Source: Enterobacter sp. EA-1 (lineage in GTDB: Bacteria; Pseudomonadota; Gammaproteobacteria; Enterobacterales; Enterobacteriaceae). Taken from it: 64,000 nt of DNA. The position numbers and the translations under genes were made by a program. The notes below the pieces were generated by a model. The model had not been told where the DNA came from, did not search any database, and saw only the letters and a program-made list of their open reading frames with translations. The stretch covers positions 5,022,001 through 5,086,000 of the forward strand of contig CP025776.1 in assembly GCA_002886105.1 (NCBI GenBank), in the 5' to 3' direction. Shown here in pieces: positions 19,912-29,049 of this stretch (position 1 is the first letter of the stretch; each line of letters opens with the position of its first letter).

Positions 19912-20739
19912 ATGCAGACCATTATTGATTCCTGGTTCGTCCAGTGGCATGATCAAAGCCACCTCCGACGCCCTGGCTGAAAGGGTGGGATGAGCGCAAC
20001 GGCGGCAACCTGACGTTGCGTCTCGATGAGGCGGACATCGCCCCGTTTGCCGCGGATTTTCATCAAAACCGCGTTATATCGCCCTGAGCCAGCCAATGCC
20101 GTTACTGGCTAACACACCGTTTATCGTCACCGGTTCCGGCAAATTCTTCCGCAATGTACAGCTCGATCCGGCGGCGAATTTAGGCGTGGTCAAGGTGGAC
20201 AGCGACGGCGCGGGTTACCACATTCTGTGGGGGCTGACGCACGAAGCGGTGCCGACCTCAGAACTGCCTGCGCACTTCCTGTCTCACGGTGAACGTATCA
20301 AAGCCACCGGCGGCAAAGACCGCGTGATCATGCACTGCCATGCCACCAACCTGATTGCCCTGACCTACGTGTTGGAAAACCACGCCGACCTGATCACCCG
20401 CAAATTGTGGGAAGGCAGTACCGAGTGTCTTGTGGTGTTCCCGGACGGCGTTGGCATTCTGCCGTGGATGGTGCCGTGCACTGACGAAATCGGGCCACTG
20501 CCGCCGATATGCAAAAACATTCGCTGGTGTTGTGGCTCCTTCCACGGCGTCTTTGGCAGCGGCCCGACGCTGGATGAAACCTTCGGTCTGATCGACACCG
20601 CCGAGAAGTCTGCGGAAGTGCTGGTAAAAATCTATTCGATGGGCGGAATGAAGCAAACCATCTCGCAGCAGAACTGATTGCATTGGGCAAACGCTTTGGC
20701 GTGACCCCGCTGCAATCCGCCATTGATTTGTACAAATAA
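19912..20739 (+). CDS. rhaD: L-rhamnulose-1-phosphate aldolase
   Basis: RhaD splits L-rhamnulose 1-phosphate into dihydroxyacetone phosphate and L-lactaldehyde; it is a Zn class II aldolase. Starts MQTIID; further motifs are [34 protein letters not shown] (phosphate site), [13 protein letters not shown] (zinc His-x-His), [13 protein letters not shown] and [15 protein letters not shown]. Breaks lie near 19940, 19970, 20065, 20495, 20535 and 20665. Length about 275 residues, as in E. coli. In E. coli rhaM follows directly; here five genes are inserted. Confidence 0.96.
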
Positions 20740-20747
20740 CAACATCG

Positions 20748-20771
20748 CGCCCCGCTCACTGAGACGGGGCG
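20748..20771 (+). terminator. Hairpin between rhaD and the rhamnose-binding protein gene
   Basis: CGCCCCG / CGGGGCG with an inner CTC/GAG pairing forms a compact stem. No T-tract follows, so it looks like an RNA-stabilising or partial terminator element that could set a separate level for the transporter genes. Confidence 0.5.
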
Positions 20772-20823
20772 AACTCTGTCACCTGCAAGCCCTACAAACA
20801 CTAACTTATGTGGAGTAAAAGCA

Positions 20824-21811
20824 ATGAAAACAAAAGCAAGCTTGATCCTCACCGTTGCCATTCTGGCGTTGTCCGGTTCCGCTGTCGCTGAAGTAAAAAT
20901 CGCCCTCGGTGGCGAAATCTTTAGGTAATGGCTTTTTTGAAGCAGCAAACACCGGCGCGCAGGAGGCAGCCAAAGAGTTAGGAGACGTCAAAGTCATTTA
21001 TACCGGCCCGACCACTACCACGGCCGAAGCCCAGATCGAAGTCCTGAATGGTTTGATCGCCCGGTGGGGGTGGATGCGATCGCCATTTCGGCCAACGATC
21101 CGGACGCAGTCGTGCCGGTACTGAAAAAAGCCATGCAGCGCGGTATCAAAGTGGTTTCGACTCCGGCGTCGCCAAAGCCGGGCGACAGATCCATTTGAAT
21201 CCGTCCAATAACGCCCTGATTGGCGAAACCAACGTCAAACTCGCCGCTGACGCGCTAAAAGCGCTGAATGTCGAGAAAGGCGACGTGGCTATTCTCAGCG
21301 CCACACCGACCTCCACCAACCAGAATATCTGGATTGCGGAGATGAAAAAGGTGCTGCCGAAATACCCGTCCATCAACTGGTGGAATGTCGCCTACGGCGA
21401 TGACCTGTCGGATAAAAGCTACCGCGAAGCGGTGGGTCTGCTGAAATCCTACCCGGACCTGAAAGTGATCGTTTCGCCGTCATCCGTCGGGGATTGTTGC
21501 CGCCGCACAGGCGGTAAAAAGATCAGGGCAAAATCGGCAAAGTGTATGTCACCGGCCTCGGGTTGCCGTCTGAAATGGCAGGGGCAATTAAGTCCGGAGC
21601 CAGTAAAAGCTTCGCTATCTGGAACCCGATCGACCTTGGCTATGCCGCAACCTATTTAGCCGATGATCTGGTGAAAGGAACGGCGACCAAAACCGAAGCC
21701 AGCATGGGTAAACTCGGCAAGGTCAAACTGGATGCCGATGGCAGCGGCGCGATGGCGGAGCCCTTCGTCTACGATGCCAGCAACATTGATAAGTTCTCAA
21801 AGATTTTCTGA
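20824..21811 (+). CDS. Rhamnose ABC importer, periplasmic substrate-binding protein
   Basis: A sugar-binding protein of about 328 residues in the ribose/AI-2 (PBP type I) class. Signal peptide MKTKASLILTVAILALSGSA-VAEVKIAL after TGGAG. Homologues are the RhaS protein of the Rhizobium rhaSTPQ transporter (also called RhaF). Visible are GNGFFEAANTGAQEAAKELG, ISANDPDAVVPVLKKA, DSGVAKAGRQIHLNPSNN, and IWNPIDLGYAATYLADDLV. Breaks lie near 20920, 21065, 21160, 21385, 21490 and 21530. It is distinct from the activator RhaS, so I give no symbol. Position after rhaD and before fucO/rhaM supports L-rhamnose as substrate. Confidence 0.9.
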
Positions 21812-21819
21812 TCCTTTCT

Positions 21820-21841
21820 CCCTCTCCCGGCGGGGAGGGGG
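21820..21841. repeat. CCCTCTCCC-family hairpin after the binding-protein gene
   Basis: CCCTCTCCC / GGGGAGGGGG inverted repeat, 9 bases after the stop. In binding-protein-dependent transporters a hairpin here usually protects the binding-protein mRNA and lowers expression of the membrane components. Confidence 0.55.
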
Positions 21842-21864
21842 GAATACAAGACTGGAGAACGTTC

Positions 21865-23374
21865 ATGACGGCATCCACCCCATTGCTATCCCTTAAGGGC
21901 ATCACCAAAGTCTTTCCGGCGTGCGCGCCCTTGAGAATGTACAGCTCGATCTCTGGCCCGGAAAAGTCACCGCACTCATTGGTGAAAACGGCGCAGGAAA
22001 TCCACACTGGTCAAAGTGATGACCGGCATTTATCAACCTGAAGAGGGCGAAATTCTCTACAAAGCGATCCCCATTTCACTCCCTACGCCGGAGTCCGCCC
22101 ATAAGATGGGCATCACCGCCATTCACCGTGAAACGGTTCTGTTCGATGAACTCTCCGTGACCGAGAACATTTTGTCGGCCAGTACCTCTATAAAGGGCTT
22201 CTGAAGAAACTCGACTGGCCCGCGATGCACTAGAAAGCCCGGGAGATTCTCACCCGGCTGGAAGTGCAGATCGATCCGCACGCTACCTTAAAACGCTGAG
22301 TATCGCGCAGCGGCATATGGTAGCCATTGCCCGCGCGTTGTCGTTTGAAGCGCAGGTGGTCATTCTGGATGAACCCACCGCCGCGCTCTCGCAGCATGAG
22401 ATTCTGGAGTTTTACCAAATCGTCGAGCGCCTGAAACAGGAAGGTAAAGCGATCCTGTTTATCTCGCACAAATTTGATGAAATTTTTGAACTGGCGGATC
22501 ACTACACCATTTTGCGGGATGGGGTGTATGTCGATTCCGGGGCAATCAACACCATCAGCGAAGAGCGAATGGTGGCAATGATGGTTGGGCGCGCCATTAC
22601 GCAGAGCTGGCCCAAAGTGCATTGCGAGCCGGGTGAAACGGTGCTGGAAGTGAGGGATTTGTGTCATCCCACCGAATTTGCTCACATTACCTTTTCGCTA
22701 CGCCGGGGGTGGCGAGATCCTTGGCTTTATGGCACCGGTCGGCGCGGGTCGCACCGAGCTGATGCAAGCCCTGTCCGGCGTTTCACGCCCCTCATCCGGC
22801 GATATTCTTCTGCACGGTAAAACCGTGCATTTCCGCCAACCCGCCGATGCCATTAACGCGGGCATTGTGTGTGTGCCCGAAGAGCGGCAAAAGCAGGGCG
22901 CGATTATTGAACTCTCCATCGCCCAGAACATCAGCCTGCCGCAGCTCAGCAAATTAAACCGCAACGGTGTGTTGAACGATGCCCGCGAATCGGCGCTGGC
23001 GGATGAGTATGCCCGCCGCTTACAGGTAAAAGCGTTTAGCTGGCGGCAGGCGGTGGAAACCCTCTCTGGCGGCAATCAGCAAAAGTGGTGATCGGCAAAT
23101 GGCTCGCCACCCACCCGGACGTCATCATCCTCGATGAGCCTACGAAAGGGATCGATATCGGCTCAAAAGCGGCGGTGCATCAGTTTATGTCTGAACTGGT
23201 GGCGCACGGGCTGGCGGTGATCATGGTCTCTTCCGAACTGCCTGGAAGTGATGGGCATGACGGACAGAGTCATTGTGATGCACGAAGGCCTGATGGTGGC
23301 GGAATACAAGGCAGGCGAAGCCACAGCGGAATCATTGTCATGCTGCCAGCGGCGCAGGTAAGGAGGCGGCATAA
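21865..23374 (+). CDS. Rhamnose ABC importer, duplicated ATPase subunit
   Basis: A two-domain sugar ABC ATPase (RbsA/AraG type, about 500 residues; RhaT of Rhizobium, RhaG in other naming). Domain 1: Walker A GENGAGKSTLVK (a lost base near 22001), signature LSIAQRH, Walker [13 protein letters not shown], switch His in LFISHKFDE. Domain 2: degenerate Walker [11 protein letters not shown], signature [12 protein letters not shown], Walker [13 protein letters not shown]. Two oddities: the Q-loop reads IHRETVLF where relatives have IHQE, and a TAG stop is in frame at 22231-22233 between two frameshifts. Other breaks are near 21920, 22190, 22292, 22705, 23090 and 23245. Start follows GGAGAA; the stop overlaps the next gene's ATG. 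Confidence 0.88.
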
Positions 23375-24379
23375 TGTGGCAACAACTGCTTAAACACCGT
23401 GAAGCCTTGCTGGCCGGGGTGATTGTGCTGCTGGTGCTGGTCATTGGCAGTCGGGTGCCCTCGTTTATCAGTCCGGGCAATCTCGTCGAAATGTTCAACG
23501 ATACCGCCATTCTGATCATTCTCGCTCTTGGGCAGATGATGGTGCTGCTCACCAAAGGGATCGATCTGTCGATGGCGGCAAATCTGGCGCTGACGGGCAT
23601 GATTGTCGCGCTGATTAACTTCCACCATCCTGATGTGCCGGTATGGTCACTGCTGCTGCTGGCGACTGTGCTCGGGTTGGTGATGGGCATGATCAACGGT
23701 CTGCTGGTGTGGAAACTGGGGATCCCGGCGATTGTCGTCACCCTCGGCACCATGAGCATCTACCGCGGGATGATCTTCTTACTCTCCGGCGGCGGCTGGG
23801 GTGAACGCCAACCAAATGAGCGCTGATTTTCTCGGCCTGCCGCGATCGGGCGTGTTAGGGCTCCCGGTACTGAGCTGGTGCGCTGTCGCGGCGCTGCTGC
23901 TGGTGGGGTATTTCCTGCGTTATAGCCGCACCGGGCGCGCACTCTACACCGCAGGCGGAAACGCCACTGCGGCGTACTACACCGGGATCAATGCCGGGAA
24001 AATGCAGTTTATTAGCTTCTGCCTTTCCGGCGCGCTGGCAGGCTTTTGCGGTTATCTGTGGATTTCCCGTTTTGCCGTGGCGTATGTCGATGTGGCTAAC
24101 GGTTTTGAGCTGCAGGTCGTGGCAGCCTGTGTGATTGGCGGCATCAGCACCATGGGCGGAACCGGGCGCGTAACGGGCTGCCTGCTTGGCGCACTGTTTC
24201 TTGGTGTGATCAATAACGCCCTGCCCGTCATCGGTATTTCTCCCTTCTGGCAAATGGCCATCTCCGGCACGGTGATTGTGATTGCGGTTCTGCTCAACGA
24301 ACGCGGCAACAAGCGCAAAGGTCGCTTGATCCTGCGTGATGAAGCGCTGGCGCGACAGAAACAGGCGGTGAAATCATGA
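23374..24379 (+). CDS. Rhamnose ABC importer, permease subunit 1
   Basis: A ribose-type ABC permease (RbsC family, about 334 residues, 8-10 helices), equivalent to RhaP/RhaH. Starts [20 protein letters not shown], with [19 protein letters not shown] and [11 protein letters not shown], the conserved G-I-D-L-S motif, and later [20 protein letters not shown], matching the EAA-like loop of this family. One break near 23802. It overlaps the ATPase gene by three bases and permease 2 by four, so the three membrane components are translationally coupled. Confidence 0.9.
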
Positions 24380-25389
24380 GCAAAATACTGACGTCCGACG
24401 CGGTAAAAGCGGAACCCGCCGCAGCATCACGCTTTCAGCGGCTGTTGTGCTGGGAAGGTTTTTTACTGGCAGTAACGCTGGCGGTCTTTGTGGCCAACGC
24501 CCTCGCCTCGCCCTACTTTCTCAATATCTGGAACCTGTCGGACGCGACATTCAACTTTACCGAGAAGGCGATCATCGTCTTACCGATGGCGATGCTGATT
24601 ATCGCCCGGGAAATCGATCTTTCCGTCGCGTCCACCATGGCGCTTAGCTCAACGGTAATGGGATTTTTGCGCCCGTGCGGGTATGGATACACCGCTGTTG
24701 GTGTGCGTAGGTCTGGGCGTAGGGCTGCTATGCGGGCTGTGTAACGGCATCCCGCGGTGACGCGTTTTAACCTCTCTTCGATTGTTATCACCATCGGCAC
24801 CCATGAGCCTGTATCGCGGCATTACGTACATTCTGCTTGGCGATCAGGCATTGAACACCGGCCTGAGAGTTTCGCCCGGTTTGGCCAAGGCTATGTTTGG
24901 GGCGCGCGCTGTCGTTTGAGTTTGCGCTGTTTATTGTGCTGGCGGCGATGTTTGCCTTTCTGCTGCATAAAACCAACTTTGGTCGCCGGACCTACGCCAT
25001 TGGCAATAACCCGACCGGCGCCCTCGGGTACTCCGGCATTAATGTTAAGCGACATAACCTGATCCTGTTTGCTCTGGTCGGGCTGATGGCGGGCACCGGC
25101 ATCGGTGTTATTGACCTCGCGCCTCGGCAGTACCCGCCCGACGCTGGCGCTGGGGTGGGAGCTTTCCGTGGTGACGATGGCGGTACTTGGCGGCGTCAAT
25201 ATTCTCGGGGGGTCCGGCAGCATGGTGGGCGTGATCATTGCCGCCTTCCTGATGGGGCTGGTGACGTTTGGCCTGAGCCTGCTCAACGTGCCGGGCATTG
25301 TGATGTCGATTGTCGTCGGCGCAATGCTGATCGTGGTGATTTCACTGCCGATTATTACCCGCCGGATCGTCCAGCGCAGGCGAATGTAA
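24376..25389 (+). CDS. Rhamnose ABC importer, permease subunit 2
   Basis: Second ribose-type permease (about 335 residues; RhaQ/RhaJ), the heterodimer partner of permease 1. Visible are NFTEKAIIVLPMAMLIIARE, IDLSVASTMALSS, IVITIGTMSLYRGITYI (across a break), TYAIGNNPTGA, TLALGWELSVVTMAVLGG and GGSGSMVGVIIAAFLMGL. Breaks lie near 24665, 24755, 24803, 24865, 24905, 25030, 25095 and 25125. It ends in ITRRIVQRRRM, a basic cytoplasmic tail. About 95 bases separate it from fucO. Confidence 0.9.
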
Positions 25390-25484
25390 CGCGCTACAGG
25401 CCCAATCAGCGGACAAAACAGAATACCTCCGGCGACAGGGAATCTTGCCACCGGGAAAAATCACAGCAAATCAAGGAGTAAATC

Positions 25485-26634
25485 ATGAGCTTTATGTTAG
25501 CACTACCCAAAATCAGCCTGCATGGCGCAGGCGCGATTGGCGATATGGTGAATCTGGTGGCGAACAAACAGTGGGGTAAAGCACTGATCGTGACCGACGG
25601 GCAACTGGTGAAAATGGGGCTGCTGGATAGCCTGTTCGCCGCGCTCAAGGAACATAACATGGCTTACCATCTATTTGATGAAGTATTCCCGAACCCCACC
25701 GAAGCGTTGGTGCAGAAGGGCTATGCCGCCTATCAAAATGCCGGCTGTAACTACGTGATTGCCTTTGGCGGCGGCAGCCCTGATTGATACCGCGAAAGCC
25801 GTAAAATCCTCACCGCCCGCCCGGGGCCTTCCACGGCGTATTCCGGCGTTGGGAAAGTAAAAAACCCCGGTGTGCCGCTGGTCGCCATCAATACCACCGC
25901 CGGTACGGCGGCAGAGATGACCAGCAATGCGGTGATTATCGATTCCGCCCGTCAGGTCAAAGAAGTGATCATCGATCCTAACATCATTCCGGATATCGCC
26001 GTCGATGATGCCAGCGTGATGCTGGACATTCCCGCCTCTGTGACCGCAGCCACCGGGATGGACGCCCTGACCCATGCCGTTGAAGCCTATGTTTCCGTTG
26101 GCGCGCACCCGTTAACCGATGCCAATGCACTGGAAGCGATTCGTCTCATCAATCTGTGGCTGCCGAAAGCGGTAGATAACGGTCATGACCTCGAAGCGCG
26201 TGAGCAAATGGCGTTTGGTCAGTATCTTGCGGGCATGGCGTTTAACAGTGCCGGTCTCGGTCTGGTCCATGCGCTGGCTCACCAACCCGGCGCAACGCAC
26301 AACCTGCCGCACGGCGTTTGCAACGCTATCCTGCTGCCGATCATCGAAAACTTTAACCGCCCGAATGCCGTGACGCGTTTCGCCCGCGTTGCGCAGGCGA
26401 TGGGGGTAGACACCAAAGGAATGAGCGATGAAACCGCCAGCATGGAAGCCATTAACGCCATTCGCGCACTGAGTACGCGTGTGGGGGATCCCTTCCGGTT
26501 TCCAGCAAACTGGGCGTCACAAAAGAAGATATCGAAGGCTGGCTGGATAAAGCGCTGGCCGACCCGTGTGCACCGTGTAACCCGCGCACCGCCAGCCGTG
26601 ACGAAGTCCGTGAACTGCACCGGAGGCGTTATGA
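25485..26634 (+). CDS. fucO: Lactaldehyde reductase (iron-dependent alcohol dehydrogenase)
   Basis: FucO-type group III alcohol dehydrogenase of about 382 residues, reducing L-lactaldehyde from RhaD to L-1,2-propanediol with NADH under anaerobic conditions. Visible are the NAD site [28 protein letters not shown], the metal-binding D-x3-H in [18 protein letters not shown], and [20 protein letters not shown] with the iron-ligand histidines. Breaks lie near 25785, 25805, 26490 and 26510. A lost G near 26621 hides the proper end REAL; with it the stop TGA at 26632-26634 overlaps the rhaM ATG. Preceded by AAGGAG. In E. coli fucO sits in the fucose locus, not here. Confidence 0.92.
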
Positions 26635-26945
26635 TCCGTAAAGCCTTTGTGATGCAGGTGAACCCCGATGCACACGAAGAGTACCAACGTCGTCATAATC
26701 CCATCTGGCCGGAACTGGAAGCCGCGCTGAAAGCGGGAGGCGCACACCATTACGCGATTTTCCTCGATAAAGCGCGCAACCTGCTGTTTGCCACCGTGGA
26801 GATTGAATCCGAAGAACGCTGGAACGCCGTTGCTGATACCGAGGTGTGCCAGCGCTGGTGGAAACATATGCGTGATGTGATGCCCGCAAACCCGGATAAC
26901 AGCCCGGTTAGCGCGGAGCTTAAAGAGGTATTTTATCTGGCCTGA
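26631..26945 (+). CDS. rhaM: L-rhamnose mutarotase
   Basis: RhaM interconverts the alpha and beta anomers of L-rhamnose. The frame is intact at 104 residues, the same as E. coli. Visible are [20 protein letters not shown], the catalytic-site His in [13 protein letters not shown], and the C-terminal [18 protein letters not shown]. It overlaps fucO by four bases and is the last gene of the rhamnose block. Confidence 0.97.
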   Translation: MIRKAFVMQVNPDAHEEYQRRHNPIWPELEAALKAGGAHHYAIFLDKARNLLFATVEIESEERWNAVADTEVCQRWWKHMRDVMPANPDNSPVSAELKEVFYLA

Positions 26946-26956
26946 TGCCGTATTAC

Positions 26957-26984
26957 TTTCCCCTCTCTTCACCGGAGAGGGAAA
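26957..26984. terminator. Hairpin between convergent rhaM and the fimbrial operon
   Basis: TTTCCCCTCTC / GAGAGGGAAA inverted repeat with one bulged C. It overlaps the probable stop of the last fimbrial gene and follows rhaM by 11 bases, so it is probably a shared terminator. It belongs to the same CCCTCTC hairpin group as four others here. Confidence 0.55.
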
Positions 26985-27708
26985 CTCACCTCCACCGAGA
27001 TATTCCCTTCATCATCAATGATTTCTGCGCGAACCCGCAGGGGCAACGCGCGATTTTTGCGGCCTCAGCCGCTACGGAATAGCGTTTTTCGCCGTAGGGC
27101 GCCACCATCATATCCGGCAGCGGTTCCACACCGTAAGCGTGACCCGCGACAAGTAAGGTGATCGTCGCGAACGAAACATGCCACGGCGATCGGTTCTGGC
27201 AGATGATCTCCCGCTTTCCATTGAGGTCTTCCAACCTGAAGTGGACTTTTCTCAGACAGGTTTTCAGGCGCGACCAGCGTTTTCGGACGCCAGAAAATTT
27301 TCATTTGCGTATTCATGGTCAGTACCACGCTCTGCGTCTGTAAAGAACGCGCTGGCGAGCCCTGGCGGGATCTCATAAACATTGAGCCAGAATACAGACT
27401 CGCGATCCTTTGGCAGCGGCGACTGGTTGTAGATCAGACGGATCCCTTGCATTCTTTGCGGAGCGAGGGAAAAGAGCGGCGGAACGGAGACAAACGGCGC
27501 GTTAACACTGCCGGGCGCAGGGTTAGCATCGCCGTTGTCCACCCATGTCTGCACCATCACCGGCCAGTCGTTGGTATTTACCAACATCAGACTCTGTTGC
27601 GCCTGACCTTCGGGTAAAAATCACCCGCGAAGAAGACGCCGTTACGCCAGCGTGAACAGAAAACACCGTTGCCGCAACCAGCGCGCCAGCCCCCGCGAGC
27701 AAGCGCAT
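26969..27708 (-). CDS. Second fimbrial chaperone (PapD family), last gene of the operon
   Basis: A periplasmic chaperone of about 245 residues for fimbrial subunits. The signal peptide MRLLAGAGALVAATVFSVHAG precedes VTASSSRVIF. The G1-donor partner region reads VNAPFVSVPPLFSLAPQR and the family signature GIRLIYNQSPLPKDRESVFW is clear, followed by LNVYEIPP. The C-terminal domain has ENLSEKS, CQNRSPWHVSFATI and VAPYGEKRYSV. Breaks lie near 27625, 27325, 27245, 27110 and 27050; after the last the frame ends GNISVEVSFPLR at 26969. Its start overlaps the adhesin stop. ATG codons stand in tandem at 27711 and 27708; either may be used. Confidence 0.85.
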
Positions 27709-29034
27709 CATTGTACTTTCACCAGGGATTTGCGCACTGGCGTAGACCTGACCCGCGCGGACGGTTTGATTACCAATGCGGGAAAGATATGCATTGAAAT
27801 TAATCGCATATTCGCTGATCCCTAATGTCCCTCCGTTATTGACTATCCGGGCACCATCCCGCGCGTCGTACCACCCACCCGCCTCACCGGCAGCACAATA
27901 GGAGGGGGCGGCATTACAGCGTTGCCAGCCAATAAAGTTACGTATCATGCCGTCATTAGCATTGGCAATCTGGATACCAACGCCACTCGCCATACCGGAT
28001 ACCCCAAGGTCGGTGGGAAGCAAATAGCTGACACCGCCAGAGCTGTTAACAAGGTTCAGTCGCAATGCAGCCACCGGTAATTTTCATAAGGTACCTGCAT
28101 GCCCAGCGCCGTCAGGCCGCTAATCGTCCCGGTCCCCGTCAGCCCTTCGCACAGGATATTCACGGTAAACATGCCTTGCGACTTTCCTCCATTGTTTAGC
28201 GCATCGACCGTGATCGGAGGAAATGTGACCACCGGCGTGACACTTTTGGCAGTGCAGGTCCGTTTTGATACCAGTTCCGCCATCGGCGCGACGCCGCCCA
28301 TATTGATGCTCATCCAGTTGTCTTTCCACCAACCGTTATAGACATAAGCCGAATCGCCCGTGTCGCAATAGGCATCCGCACTGCCAACCGAACAAAAGAG
28401 ACGTAGCCATTGGGTTGATTACAGCTATAAGTACCTGATGTCAGTTGATCACGCTTTGCACACCAGTCTGATGGCGCTTGCCCGCTTGTGGTAGTGGTAC
28501 TAACCCGGATGAGATCTGCGCGTATCGGGCTAAAGTCTTTCAGTCGGATGTATATTTTCAGGCCGTCCGGGGATACGCCATAATTCGTCATTGGAATGCG
28601 TTGATAGTTACGTGTAAAAAACCGACCGGAATTCACATGTGTCAGTCGTATCGCCACATGACTAAAAAAGCGTCGCATAGTAGTTGGGATAGCCATCGAA
28701 CGCGCCTATATCAAAAAACCTCCGTTGCGGTCATTTCCGTTTGTGGCAATGATTTCGTAGATATTATTTTTGTCTGATATATCACAAACCCACAAGATGC
28801 TTTCCGGGCCTTTTGTATAACGAGGGTTGTCGGAAAATTCACCACATTTGCAGCCAGAGGCGATCCCACAGGCTGTACCGCCGAATTCGTGATGTTAATG
28901 GTGCCAAGCGCAAGGCTCACTCCCCATCCACTTAATTCAGTACGGACAAAGTCAGGCCCTTTCACGCACGTAGCGTACAGGGGCAAACTAGTAATCAAAG
29001 AAAGACTCAGCAAGCAAATCCGTATAAATGTCAT
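27708..29034 (-). CDS. Fimbrial tip adhesin / large minor subunit
   Basis: A secreted protein of about 440 residues between usher and second chaperone. Signal peptide MTFIRICLLSLSLITSLPLY-A is followed by TCVKGPD. An N-terminal lectin-like region of about 250 residues (with paired Cys such as WCAKRDQLTSGTYSCNQP) and a pilin-like C-terminal region (TCTAKSVTPVVTFPP, NILCEGLTGTG, GISEYAINFNAYLSR) match two-domain adhesins such as FimH-type tips. Breaks lie near 28780, 28680, 28330, 28080 and 27732; the last restores the end AQIPVKVQ. Start at 29034 has GGAG six bases upstream. The receptor is unknown. Confidence 0.75.
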
Positions 29035-29049
29035 CGGAGACTCCATGAA

